Below are positions 7,995-15,860 of a stretch of 27,433 bases of DNA, piece after piece. The stretch's first letter is position 1. Each line of letters begins with the position of its first letter. The notes beneath the pieces were generated by a model. The model did not search any database, was not told the origin of the DNA, and saw nothing but the letters and a program-made list of their open reading frames with translations. The position numbers and the translations under genes were made by a program. The stretch covers positions 1 to 27,433 of the forward strand of contig JBFLWY010000033.1 in NCBI GenBank assembly GCA_040757355.1, given 5' to 3'. This DNA is from DTYU01 sp040757355 (GTDB lineage: Bacteria > Bacillota > Desulfotomaculia > Desulfotomaculales > Ammonificaceae).

Positions 7995-8276
7995 GTGGAA
8001 AGCGCGCAGCGAATTATTGTTACCGTTCTTGGGCGCGACCGGGTAGGGATAATCGCCGGCGTAGCCGGGGTGCTGGCGGAAAACAACGCCAACATTTTGG
8101 ACATCAGCCAGACCATTCTCCAGGAGTTCCTGGCGATGATCATGATCGCCGACATCAGCCGCTGCACCGTAGACCTCGGCACCCTGAAGGCCCGCCTCGC
8201 AGAAAAGGGCCGGGAACTCGGAGTGCGGATAGACGCCCAGCACGAGGACGCATTCGTCTACATGCACAGAATATAA
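7995..8276 (+). CDS. ACT-domain protein, UPF0237 family
   Basis: The 93-residue protein is essentially one ACT domain, IIVTVLGRDRVGIIAGVAGVLAENNANILDISQT, matching UPF0237 proteins. The GTG at 7995 is chosen because GAGGT (7982-7986) lies at a good distance. A TTG at 7980 overlapping the secF stop would add five residues and is the alternative. ACT domains usually bind small ligands such as amino acids; the ligand here is unknown. In many Firmicutes this gene stands directly before UPF0210, as here, though a 102-bp element now lies between them. Confidence 0.9.
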   Translation: MESAQRIIVTVLGRDRVGIIAGVAGVLAENNANILDISQTILQEFLAMIMIADISRCTVDLGTLKARLAEKGRELGVRIDAQHEDAFVYMHRI

Positions 8277-8293
8277 GCCTAAGGGACTACGCA

Positions 8294-8395
8294 AAAGGGG
8301 ACAGGTAACTTTTCCTTGGAGAAAAGTAGCCAGTCCCCTTTAAAAGCTGCTAGCGCCTTTTAGTGAATCTACGAAGATAGCTGCCTGTCCCCTTT
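8294..8395. mobile_element. MITE-like 102-bp element with 12-bp perfect terminal inverted repeats
   Basis: AAAGGGGACAGG at 8294-8305 is exactly inverted as CCTGTCCCCTTT at 8384-8395. An internal hairpin uses the left end again: AAAGGGGAC (8294-8302) pairs with GTCCCCTTT (8333-8341), extended inward by GGTAACTTTTC against GAAAAGTAGCC with two mismatches. The element has no coding capacity. This AAAGGGGACAGG motif is of the sort found around REP-associated transposases (from memory), and a remnant of such a transposase lies at 1-162. It lies between the ACT and UPF0210 genes. Confidence 0.7.
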
Positions 8396-8416
8396 ACAGA
8401 ACGGAGGCTGTCACTT

Positions 8417-9778
8417 TTGCTCAACATCCACGAGATATTGGAAAGCATCAAGATGATCCAGGAGGAAAACTTGGACATCCGCACGATAACACTCGGGGTA
8501 AGCCTTATGGACTGCGCCGATGCGGACGCTCATTCGGCCTGCCGGAAGATATACGAAAAAATCACCCGGTGCGCGTCGCGCTTGGTGGAAGTCGGCGACA
8601 GCATCGCGCGGGAATACGGCATCCCCATCGTCAACAAGCGCATCGCCGTTACCCCCGTCGCCCTGTTGGCCGAGGGGTCGGACGCGACCGACTACACCTG
8701 CTTCGCCCGGGCGCTTGAAGATGCGGCGGTAGCGGTCGGTGTCAACTTCATCGGCGGCTTCGCCGCGCTGGTCCACAAGGGCCTCACCCGGGGCGACAGG
8801 CTGCTCATCGAATCGCTGCCGGCTGCCCTGTCGGAGACTGAGCGGGTGTGCGCAGCGGTCAACGTCGCCACCACCAAGGCTGGCATCAACATGGATGCGG
8901 TGGCTTTGATGGGCCGCGTCATCAGGGAGATAGCTGCCCGAACGGCTGACAGGGACGGCGTCGGCTGTGCCAAGCTGGTGGTCTTTGCCAACGCCCCGGA
9001 GGACAACCCCTTCATGGCCGGGGCTTTCCACGGCGTCGGCGAGCCGGAGTGTGTGGTGAACGTCGGGGTAAGCGGCCCCGGCGTAGTGAAGCGCGCGGTC
9101 GAAAACATGCCGCGCGGCGCGGATATGGGCCTTCTATCGGAAAAGATCAAAAAGATGGCCTTCAAGATCACCCGCATGGGCGAGTTCGTCGGCCGCGAGG
9201 CCGCGCGGCGCCTGGGGGTGCCGTTCGGCATCGTTGACCTCTCCCTCGCCCCGACGCCGGCGGTCGGCGACAGCGTCGCCGAAATTATCGAAGCCATGGG
9301 AATCGAGCGCTGCGGCGGTCCCGGTACCACCGCCGCGCTCGCGCTTCTCAACGACGCCGTGAAAAAAGGAGGCGCCATGGCCTCCTCATACGTCGGCGGC
9401 CTCTCCGGGGCCTTCATCCCCGTAAGCGAGGACGCCGGCATGGTCCGCGCCGTCGAGACCGGAGCGCTCTCCATCGAGAAGCTCGAGGCGATGACCAGCG
9501 TCTGCTCCGTCGGCCTCGACATGATCGCCGTACCCGGCGAAACCCCCGCCGAAACCATCGCCGCCGTCATCGCCGACGAAGCGGCCATCGGCGTGGTCAA
9601 CAACAAGACCACCGCCGTCCGCATCATCCCCGCCCCCGGCAAAAAGCCCGGCGACCGGGTCGAGTTCGGCGGCCTCCTCGGCGGCGCCCCCGTCATGCCC
9701 GTAAGCCGCTTCTCCCCCGCCGGCTTCATCGCCCGCGGCGGCCGGATTCCCGCCCCCATCCAGAGCCTGGGCAACTGA
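8417..9778 (+). CDS. UPF0210 (DUF711, PFL-like) family protein
   Basis: The 453-residue protein starts at a TTG with ACGGAGG just upstream. It matches UPF0210 along its length: ILESIKMIQEENLDIRTITLGVSLMDCAD, YGIPIVNKRIAVTPVALL, FIGGFAALVHKGLT, and VGLDMIAVPGETPAETIAAVIADE near the end. The family is loosely related in fold to pyruvate formate-lyase and has no agreed enzymatic role; no glycyl-radical motif is evident. It is normally paired with the UPF0237 ACT protein, which would fit a ligand-sensing partner (inference). The last 480 bases have a marked excess of C in third positions compared with the beginning of the gene. Confidence 0.93.
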   Translation: MLNIHEILESIKMIQEENLDIRTITLGVSLMDCADADAHSACRKIYEKITRCASRLVEVGDSIAREYGIPIVNKRIAVTPVALLAEGSDATDYTCFARALEDAAVAVGVNFIGGFAALVHKGLTRGDRLLIESLPAALSETERVCAAVNVATTKAGINMDAVALMGRVIREIAARTADRDGVGCAKLVVFANAPEDNPFMAGAFHGVGEPECVVNVGVSGPGVVKRAVENMPRGADMGLLSEKIKKMAFKITRMGEFVGREAARRLGVPFGIVDLSLAPTPAVGDSVAEIIEAMGIERCGGPGTTAALALLNDAVKKGGAMASSYVGGLSGAFIPVSEDAGMVRAVETGALSIEKLEAMTSVCSVGLDMIAVPGETPAETIAAVIADEAAIGVVNNKTTAVRIIPAPGKKPGDRVEFGGLLGGAPVMPVSRFSPAGFIARGGRIPAPIQSLGN

Positions 9779-9802
9779 TCCTCCGGCTTCGCCTCCTACA
9801 AC

Positions 9803-10504
9803 CTATTCCGCCTGCTCCTTCTTCCGGATGCGCTGCTTGGCCCATTCCCAGGCGTACTCGTACAGGTGCAGGCCCTTCGAGCAGGCCGTGATCATCCCGT
9901 CCTCCACACCCAACTCCGAGGCCATGTACTCCTTCACCAACTGCAGCCCCGCAAGGTTGGTCGGCAGCCCTCCCCAGAGGTCCCAGCTCCGGAAATAAAG
10001 GTAGAAGTGCAGCCTGCCGTCCCTGATGCGTGTGTCAATCAGGCGGAGGCAGGGCGGGTCTTCGAGGTCGATGTCCTCCGGCCGGCCCACCTCGATGCAC
10101 GCCTGGTTCGTCCCATAGCCGTCCCGGCGGTACATCTCGATCACCTTTTCCACCCCGGGGACGATGCGCTCCCCGTAGGTGTACTGCTCGTTCTCCGCCC
10201 GCTCCGTGCTCATCAGGTAGCGCGCGAAATAGTCTTCCGCGTACTCGATGTCGCTCGGGGCCGGCACGGAGATGTCCGGCGGGATGTCGGGCACCAGCGG
10301 CCGCTTTCCCGGGTTGCTCGCCCGCACTACGATAAAGTCGAACTCCAGCCGCCGGCTCCCCGCAAAGCTGCCCCGTTCCACGGTGTATATCCGCCCGCGG
10401 TCAAAAATCTTGTAAAGCAGTTGGAACCACGCGTCCGGCAGGTCAAACGCATTTATCACCACCGGACCCTGTTCTTCGATCTGGCTTTTTCCCAATCTGT
10501 TCAA
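9803..10504 (-). CDS. Thymidylate synthase-family protein (ThyA superfamily, archaeal-like)
   Basis: The 233-residue protein starts at a TTG (10504-10502) behind GAGGAGGG. The C-terminal half carries the ThyA active-site pattern: C152 in DPPCLRLI (catalytic cysteine), R172-S173 and D175 in YFRSWDLWGGLP, N183, and H213 and Y215 in KGLHLYEYAWE. These match the nucleotide- and phosphate-binding residues of thymidylate synthase/dCMP hydroxymethylase. The N-terminal half does not show the usual bacterial ThyA motifs, and the length is nearer the short archaeal form (about 220) than the bacterial one (about 264). Likely activity is methylation of dUMP, or a related pyrimidine C5 reaction. It converges with UPF0210, with 24 bp between them. 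Confidence 0.82.
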   Translation of the reverse strand: MNRLGKSQIEEQGPVVINAFDLPDAWFQLLYKIFDRGRIYTVERGSFAGSRRLEFDFIVVRASNPGKRPLVPDIPPDISVPAPSDIEYAEDYFARYLMSTERAENEQYTYGERIVPGVEKVIEMYRRDGYGTNQACIEVGRPEDIDLEDPPCLRLIDTRIRDGRLHFYLYFRSWDLWGGLPTNLAGLQLVKEYMASELGVEDGMITACSKGLHLYEYAWEWAKQRIRKKEQAE

Positions 10505-10745
10505 AAAATCCCTCCTCGCCCTTTATCTTTATATAAATGAAAAGGCTGCGTCACCGCAACCTCTTACTTGCAAAACTTTCATTTTTACACAGTAATACGC
10601 TGCCACCTTCCACGCTTCCTCCTTGGACACAGCGTCTAACGGTAAGCTGTAAGTTAGCGGCCGCCGGCTTTCACGAAAAGCTTGAGGCGCATTACAGGCC
10701 GCAGATTTGACGAAACCCGGTATTTATGATGTAGCCGCCGAGGGC
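10505..10745. other. Intergenic region upstream of the thymidylate synthase-like gene
   Basis: It separates two minus-strand genes by 241 bp. On the minus strand TTGCGG, an 18-nt spacer and TATATA (10530-10535 on the plus strand) form a weak sigma-A-like promoter about 26 nt before the TTG start. No hairpin with a U-tract is seen after the debranching enzyme. Nothing else recognised. Confidence 0.35.
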
Positions 10746-12923
10746 TTACGCTTCAATAACAACGCGCACTTCGCCCTCTTTTTCAACAGGAACACAGATA
10801 ACACGGTCTTTTCTTTTTTCAAAGTCAATGTCTACCTTGCCGCCATGGAAACGCAGCCCCCTGAGGTGCAACTCTTTTAACCCGGCCGGCAGAACCGGAT
10901 TCTTTATAGCTAATCCATCCGGTGTAGTTTGAATACCAAGGCAGGCCTGAAGCAGCAGAAAGACGCTTCCGGCAGCCCAGGCCTGGGGCTCGCAGGCAAT
11001 AGGGTATCTGACCGGGGCGGATAAAGGGCGCCGGCCGAAGCCGCAAAAAACTTCGGGAAGCCTGTAATACGGAAACCGGAGCGCGGCGTCAAACACAACG
11101 GACACCAGTTTTTCGAGTTCCTGAAGCAGGTTATATTTGCGAAGCCCGGCGGCGATAATGCTGTTGTCGTGCGGCCAAACCGAACCGTTATGATAGCTTA
11201 TCGGATTGTAGGCCCGCTCCTTTCGGCTCAAAGTGCGGATACCCCAAAGAGAAAACATTTCCGGTGAAAGGAGCTTGCGGGCTACCGCCTTGGCGGCGCG
11301 AGGCGTAAGAATGCCTGTAAAAAGAGCGTGGCCCATGTTGGATGCCATCGTCGGAATAAGGCGCTTTCGGGCGTCCAGTGCGAGGCCTAAATAGCCCCCT
11401 TCTTTCACCCAGAAGTCTCTCCGGAAGTTGGTGCACAGTTGCTGGGCTTTCGTCTGGTAATGTTTTGCCGGTTCCTTTTCCCCCAATTGGTACAGCATCT
11501 TGGCCGCCCGGCGGTAGGCCGCGTAAAGGTACGCCTGAACCTCCACAAGCGCCAATGGTCGTTCCACCGGATTGCCGTCGGTATCCGGCACCCCGTCCCA
11601 GGAGTCCTTCCATCCCTGGTTTACAAGTCCCCCTTCCGCCTGGCCCGAATATTCTATATAGCCATCGCCGTCCTTGTCGCCGTAATCCGTGCACCACTCA
11701 AGCGCCCTCAAAAAAGGGGTACGCATCTTTTTCAGGAACTCTATATCCCCGGTCCACTCAACAAACTCGCCGAGAACGATGATGAACCAGAGCGTGGCGT
11801 CAACAGAGCCATAGTACGGTGTATGCAGAATCTCTTTGCAGTTCGCCATTTCGCCCCGCCTTATCTCATGGATTATTTTCCCCGGTTCTTCCTCGCGTTG
11901 CGGGTCTACCTTATCCCCCTGATAAAGCGCCAGGAAGCGCAGCGTTTCTCGGCAGACTTCAGGGTTTATCATGAGAATCTGCCAGGCCGTGATGAGCGCG
12001 TCCCGCCCAAAGACGGTAGCGTACCACGGGACCCCCGCTTCTATAACCGACCCTTCAGGATATGCGGTATAGAGCATCCTGAGGTCGGAAAGCGCCTGGT
12101 TCAACATCTGGTTAAAGCGCGGACGATCGGTTGCAAGGCGGGTGCAGCTCTGGTACCAGCACGCATATTCCTTCTTCTGCCGCAAAGCTGCCTGAATGAA
12201 CTGCTCCTTATGCTCTTTGGGTTTTTCACATACAATGGTTATGGGACTGTCTTCTATTGAAACCGCAATTTTCCAATAAATATACTCTTTTCCTTTTGCG
12301 GAAATCACAAGCGAATAGGTAATCAGCAACTCGTCTCCCTTCTCAACGATGCTTTCGGGAAACGGCTGCCATGAAATGCAGGTTGTACGGGTAAGATCAT
12401 CCAAACCCCTGTAGCGAAAAACGGCGCTCCTGCTGTCAAACCGGCAGGGCAGGTAATCCCCCCGGCGTTCCCTTTGTGTACCCCTTATCTCAAATATGTC
12501 GCGAAAGTCCGCCCCCAATTTGAATGTCAGGGTCATCGCCACCGGGGAAAGGCTGTAATTTGTAACGCGGAAGCGCTGGTAGATGGCGCCTTCTATGAGC
12601 CTCAAAAAGCGGAAATGGACGGTCTGGATGGGAAGCAGTTGGCCGGAGCCGGTAAGAACTTCGGGGTTTGTGAGGTCACCCTGGTAAAAATGGCTGTAAC
12701 GCACTCCGGAAGACAAAAGGATGGGCTTTTGGTTTTCCACGAGAAACTCAAAGCAGCTTAAAAACCGGGTATCCCGGAAGTAAAGCCCTAAACCTCCGGG
12801 ATACCCGCTAGGAATTGAACCGTCCCGTAAAGTTACCATAAAAAGCTCGTCTTTCTTAATAACTTCAGGCTGCTCCTCGACACGTTCGGGAGCGATTCTT
12901 AAACTTAACCCGCCGGTGTTCAA
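10746..12923 (-). CDS. Amylo-alpha-1,6-glucosidase / glycogen debranching enzyme-like protein
   Basis: The 725-residue protein begins at a TTG overlapping the upstream gene's stop (TTGA), with GGAGAGGAG just before. Residues about 20-230 form an N-terminal all-beta domain of the GDE_N type (LYFRDTRFLSCFEFLVEN). Residues about 260-700 form an (alpha/alpha)6-barrel: GVPWYATVFGRDALITAWQI with D308, KIIHEIRRGEMA near 349-360, STPYYGSVDAT-like HTPYYGSVDAT near 367-377, NQGWKDSWDG near 435-444 and ISYHNGSVWPHDN. This is the amylo-1,6-glucosidase pattern seen in bacterial and archaeal debranching enzymes. The substrate could be glycogen branches or another alpha-glucan. No signal peptide, so cytoplasmic. 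Co-transcribed with a GT4 glycosyltransferase. Confidence 0.88.
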   Translation of the reverse strand: MNTGGLSLRIAPERVEEQPEVIKKDELFMVTLRDGSIPSGYPGGLGLYFRDTRFLSCFEFLVENQKPILLSSGVRYSHFYQGDLTNPEVLTGSGQLLPIQTVHFRFLRLIEGAIYQRFRVTNYSLSPVAMTLTFKLGADFRDIFEIRGTQRERRGDYLPCRFDSRSAVFRYRGLDDLTRTTCISWQPFPESIVEKGDELLITYSLVISAKGKEYIYWKIAVSIEDSPITIVCEKPKEHKEQFIQAALRQKKEYACWYQSCTRLATDRPRFNQMLNQALSDLRMLYTAYPEGSVIEAGVPWYATVFGRDALITAWQILMINPEVCRETLRFLALYQGDKVDPQREEEPGKIIHEIRRGEMANCKEILHTPYYGSVDATLWFIIVLGEFVEWTGDIEFLKKMRTPFLRALEWCTDYGDKDGDGYIEYSGQAEGGLVNQGWKDSWDGVPDTDGNPVERPLALVEVQAYLYAAYRRAAKMLYQLGEKEPAKHYQTKAQQLCTNFRRDFWVKEGGYLGLALDARKRLIPTMASNMGHALFTGILTPRAAKAVARKLLSPEMFSLWGIRTLSRKERAYNPISYHNGSVWPHDNSIIAAGLRKYNLLQELEKLVSVVFDAALRFPYYRLPEVFCGFGRRPLSAPVRYPIACEPQAWAAGSVFLLLQACLGIQTTPDGLAIKNPVLPAGLKELHLRGLRFHGGKVDIDFEKRKDRVICVPVEKEGEVRVVIEA

Positions 12924-14128
12924 GAAGCGCTTCTCCTCTCCAGCTTGCGGGTTGAAGACCGGCGCACTTTTCGGTAGAGACTGACGGTGTCGTTGACCAT
13001 CCTTTCCAAGGTGAACCTCCGCTGCACTTCCAGAACGGCGTTTCGACCCATCTCTCTCGCAAGTTGCGGCGCATTGAGGATTTTCAGGATATTCTCCGCC
13101 AGGGCCTCCGGTGAACGTGGTGGAACAATATAACCGGTTTTCCCGTCCACTACTATTTCCGGCATTCCGCCTACCCTGGTCACTACAAGCGGCTTGCCGG
13201 AAGCCATCGCCTCCAGAAGAACAAGGCCGAACGGTTCGTCAAACGAGGATGGGTAAATCACGACTTCACTCGTCCTGTAAGCCGAGGGCATTTGGTCCCA
13301 CGGAAAAAAGCGGACGTACACTGAATCCTCCAGCCCCAGCCCGCCGATCATGCACTTTATCCTGTGAATTTCACCTTGCTGGTGGGAACCCCAGTCCACC
13401 GTCTTTTCGGTCCCGGCAAGAACCAAAAGCACACCGGAATACAATTTTTTCACCAAGTTCAAAGCCAAAACCGCGGTATCCGAGCCTTTTGCCAAGCTCA
13501 TACGGGCAGGGTGAAAAACGACCTTTCGGCCGCCTGCTGCCTCCTGGATCTCACGGACTACTGCGTCATCAACGCTGGAACCAGCGAAGCGGCCGGTATC
13601 AATACCGTGGTGAATGACCACGGTTTTCTCGGCGGGATAGCCGCTTGCGACAAGCCTTTTCTTAATATAGCGGCTGACCGCTATAACCCCGTCCCACCCG
13701 CGGCTTAAGGCACATAGTTTTTCCCAGGTCCGGTTCCCCCATACGTTATGTGCGGTGAGGACCAAGGGTGCCCGGTACCGGTCCTTGATTTCTAAAAGTG
13801 CGGCGGCATGAATAAAACTGAAATAATGCATGTTGTGGGCGTGGATAATGTCCGGTTTGGCGTCATCGATAAACCTGAACAGCTCTTCGCGAATCTTGCC
13901 CTCGGATCTCCGGATGAGGGCTGGGGTGAGGAAATTTAAGTCCATGAGCGGAGTACGTTTGATAAATACACCTTCCCATCGATACTCGGAAGGTTCTCCG
14001 TCCACAGCCCCGGTCAGAAGATGGACTGTATGCCCTTTCCTGACCAGCGCGGGGCAGAGCATCGCGAGGTGGGATTCAACACCTCCAATGGTGGGCGGAA
14101 ACGCCCAATGAAGCATAGCAATTCTCAT
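12920..14128 (-). CDS. GT-B glycosyltransferase, family 4
   Basis: The 402-residue protein starts at an ATG with GAGAGGAGG at good spacing. The N-terminal Rossmann domain has the GG-loop PPTIGGVESHLAML. The middle shows PDIIHAHNMHYFSF and AVSRYIKKRLVASGYP. The C-terminal nucleotide-sugar domain has HPARMSLAKGSD and the E-x7-E motif in EPFGLVLLEAMASGKP, then GGMPEIVVDGKTGYIVPP. The last 20 residues are basic. It overlaps the debranching enzyme by 4 nt. A retaining glucosyl- or mannosyltransferase making an alpha-glucan or compatible-solute glycoside would suit the neighbour, but the acceptor cannot be read from sequence. Confidence 0.92.
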   Translation of the reverse strand: MRIAMLHWAFPPTIGGVESHLAMLCPALVRKGHTVHLLTGAVDGEPSEYRWEGVFIKRTPLMDLNFLTPALIRRSEGKIREELFRFIDDAKPDIIHAHNMHYFSFIHAAALLEIKDRYRAPLVLTAHNVWGNRTWEKLCALSRGWDGVIAVSRYIKKRLVASGYPAEKTVVIHHGIDTGRFAGSSVDDAVVREIQEAAGGRKVVFHPARMSLAKGSDTAVLALNLVKKLYSGVLLVLAGTEKTVDWGSHQQGEIHRIKCMIGGLGLEDSVYVRFFPWDQMPSAYRTSEVVIYPSSFDEPFGLVLLEAMASGKPLVVTRVGGMPEIVVDGKTGYIVPPRSPEALAENILKILNAPQLAREMGRNAVLEVQRRFTLERMVNDTVSLYRKVRRSSTRKLERRSAS

Positions 14129-14175
14129 TCCTCTGACCTCCTCTCAAGGCATGAATTGGATAAGCCCAATCGTAT

Positions 14176-14203
14176 ATTATACCACATGCGTCACGTGTAT
14201 CAA
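14176..14203 (-). promoter_or_regulatory. Sigma-A promoter of the glycosyltransferase-debranching operon
   Basis: On the minus strand, TTGATA (14203-14198), a 16-nt spacer and a perfect TATAAT (14181-14176) lie about 48 nt before the ATG of the GT4 gene. It is one of the best promoter matches in the window. Confidence 0.7.
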
Positions 14204-14545
14204 GATGCGTAACCCTCCTCAAAACCGCCAGTGGAGCCTCTTTGGACTTTTCTATAACTTCAAAACGGCGAAATCTCTTAACTCCCCAAAGGTTTTCGTT
14301 AGCAGCATATGCATGTAGGCCCCGGTTGGAAATTTTGCCTGTGTTATTGATTCGAACGGCGCTTCGCGCGGCCATAACCATGAAGAAAAGAATGTAGAAG
14401 ATTCCCCCTAAGGGCAGAGCGGACGCCCGCCTTCCGCGCTATACTCGAAAGGCCGCCCCGCCAGAACCCAAATGAATAGCGGTTTCAGGACGAAGAGAGG
14501 TAGGCCGACAGGCCTGCAGAGTTTTACGACCTTCATTAAGCGGTT
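14204..14545. other. Non-coding stretch without a recognisable gene
   Basis: About 340 bp between the GT4 promoter and an inhibitor remnant. A minus-strand reading frame covers most of it and has a hydrophobic stretch (GGIFYILFFMVMAA) followed by basic residues, but it runs through the GT4 promoter and start and has no convincing ribosome site. I see no known domain. It may be decayed sequence continuous with the remnant at 14546-14790. Confidence 0.4.
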
Positions 14546-14790
14546 TTACCCCTGTGTCTGTTTAACCCGGTCATTCACCTCAAACTCATCGAGAGGCGGG
14601 ACGCCCTTTTCCCACCAGCGCTGGTAAACCAGCTTCAACGTAGTCCAGCCCGGAGCCGAAGCTATAAACCTGAAAGTAATCTTTCCTCCGGAACCGACAA
14701 GGTCGGAATCGGGCTGAAACATAGGATCACCGACCTGGGTGAGTATAGATCCCACCGTTTCTTGAATTGATAAAACTGCAGGATGAACCG
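14546..14790 (-). pseudogene. Remnant of a chagasin-family (I42) cysteine-protease inhibitor domain
   Basis: The minus strand encodes MFQPDSDLVGSGGKITF, then RFIASAPGWTTLKLVYQR, then WWEKGVPPLDEFEV and a stop at 14546-14548. The pattern GSGGK, FxAxxPGxTxLxLxYxRxWEKxVPP is that of the C-terminal two-thirds of chagasin/I42 inhibitors. The N-terminal NPTTGYxW loop, signal peptide and start are missing. The open frame continues upstream only as an antisense shadow of yjbQ. It is close in sequence to the better-preserved copy at 26688-26918 (about 31 of 53 positions identical by hand count), so both probably derive from one secreted-inhibitor family. Confidence 0.75.
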
Positions 14791-14839
14791 GTCCTCGCGG
14801 TGAAATACTGCAAAAATACCAGGCGGGAGGAGTGGGCAG

Positions 14840-15253
14840 ATGAAAACCTATACGGCATATTTGTGGTTTAACACCCGGCACCGCCGGGAGTACATTAATA
14901 TCACTGGGGAAGTGACCAAGGCCATGGAGGAGAGCGGTATCAGGGAAGGGATGGTCCTCGTCTCGGCGATGCACATCACCGCCGGGGTTTACGTAAATGA
15001 CGCCGAAGACGGGATCATCCAGGACATCGACGACATGCTGGAACGCCTGGCGCCGTTCGGCCCGGACTATAGGCACCACCGGACGGGCGAGGACAACGGG
15101 GACGCCCACTTGAAAAGCATCCTGGTCCACCACCAGGTCATCGTCCCCGTCACGGACGGCAGGCTCGACCTTGGTCCGTGGCAGCAGATCTACTACGCGG
15201 AGTTCGACGGGCGCCGCCGCAAGCGTGTCATCGTCAAGGTAATGGGAGAATAG
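14840..15253 (+). CDS. yjbQ: YjbQ / UPF0047 family protein (secondary thiamine-phosphate synthase-like)
   Basis: The 137-residue protein starts at an ATG with GGGAGGAG upstream. It matches UPF0047: GMVLVSAMHITAGVYVND (H45 in the family's HxTA motif), DMLERLAPFGPDYRHH with H80, GDAHLKSILVHHQVIVPV with H90, and DLGPWQQIYYAEFDG near the end. Members form trimers with a clustered His site, and weak thiamine-phosphate synthase activity has been reported for some; the main role is unsettled. Length is standard. It is flanked by the inhibitor remnant and a possible terminator, so it is probably monocistronic. Confidence 0.93.
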   Translation: MKTYTAYLWFNTRHRREYINITGEVTKAMEESGIREGMVLVSAMHITAGVYVNDAEDGIIQDIDDMLERLAPFGPDYRHHRTGEDNGDAHLKSILVHHQVIVPVTDGRLDLGPWQQIYYAEFDGRRRKRVIVKVMGE

Positions 15254-15288
15254 GGTATTTCCCCCTCTGCAAATGGTGTTGTGAACAT

Positions 15289-15335
15289 AACCGCCCCGTG
15301 GTATTGTTAACTGGCACCCGAGGGCGGTTTGTGTT
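15289..15335 (+). terminator. Possible terminator after yjbQ
   Basis: AACCGCCC (15289-15296) pairs with GGGCGGTT (15322-15329), followed by TGTGTTAT. The loop is long (25 nt) and the T-run is interrupted, so this is only a candidate. Confidence 0.4.
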
Positions 15336-15380
15336 ATACCTCAGAATAAGATTGTAAGTTGATTTGGGAGAGGAGACGTT

Positions 15381-15860
15381 GTGGCCCGGGCTTTGAACAC
15401 CGCGAAGAGGCGAAGACCGTTCACCGTCTACGTTTTACTGATCCTGCTGCTCTTCCAAGCAGTCAGCGCGATATTCGGAGGAATTGCGCTTACCATCGAC
15501 CCGAGCGGAGAATTGCTGCAAATTCCCCTGAGCCTGCTCCAGGGCAGTCCTTTCAGGAGCTACCTTGCGCCCGGGCTGTTTCTGTTGGCTGTCCTGGGAG
15601 TCTACCCTTTGGTCGTTTTGTACGGCATGCTTACACTCCGCCCGTTTCACGCTGCGAATGCATTGAACATATACAAGGAGCGGCACTGGTCGCTTACCCA
15701 TGCCCTTTATGTCGGCATCATCCTCATCCTCTGGATAACCCTCCAGATTCTGTTCATTGGTTACGGGCATATCATCCAGACCCTTTACGGACTGTTCGGC
15801 GTCCTGATCACCATTTTCGCCCTGCTGCCCTCCGTGAAGAAGTACTTTTCGAATCGCTAG
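15381..15860 (+). CDS. Small integral membrane protein, function unknown
   Basis: The 159-residue protein starts at a GTG behind GGGAGAGGAG. A basic N-terminus (ALNTAKRRRP) precedes four predicted membrane segments at about 15-37, 62-87, 106-128 and 130-148. The loop between the first two (SGELLQIPLSLLQGSPFRSYLAPG) is short. Such proteins are commonly left as hypothetical four-helix membrane proteins; I cannot name a family or function. Its stop codon shares a CTAG with the stop of the convergent DUF1156 remnant, which suggests the downstream sequence was joined here by deletion or insertion. Confidence 0.8.
   Translation: MARALNTAKRRRPFTVYVLLILLLFQAVSAIFGGIALTIDPSGELLQIPLSLLQGSPFRSYLAPGLFLLAVLGVYPLVVLYGMLTLRPFHAANALNIYKERHWSLTHALYVGIILILWITLQILFIGYGHIIQTLYGLFGVLITIFALLPSVKKYFSNR

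Noticed and set aside
8692..9774. Long antisense frame opposite UPF0210
   Set aside because: A low-complexity shadow of a high-GC gene with strong third-position bias; UPF0210 itself has clear family motifs.
14076..14381. 101-residue minus-strand frame upstream of the glycosyltransferase
   Set aside because: It overlaps the GT4 promoter, ribosome site and first codons in another frame and shows no known domain.
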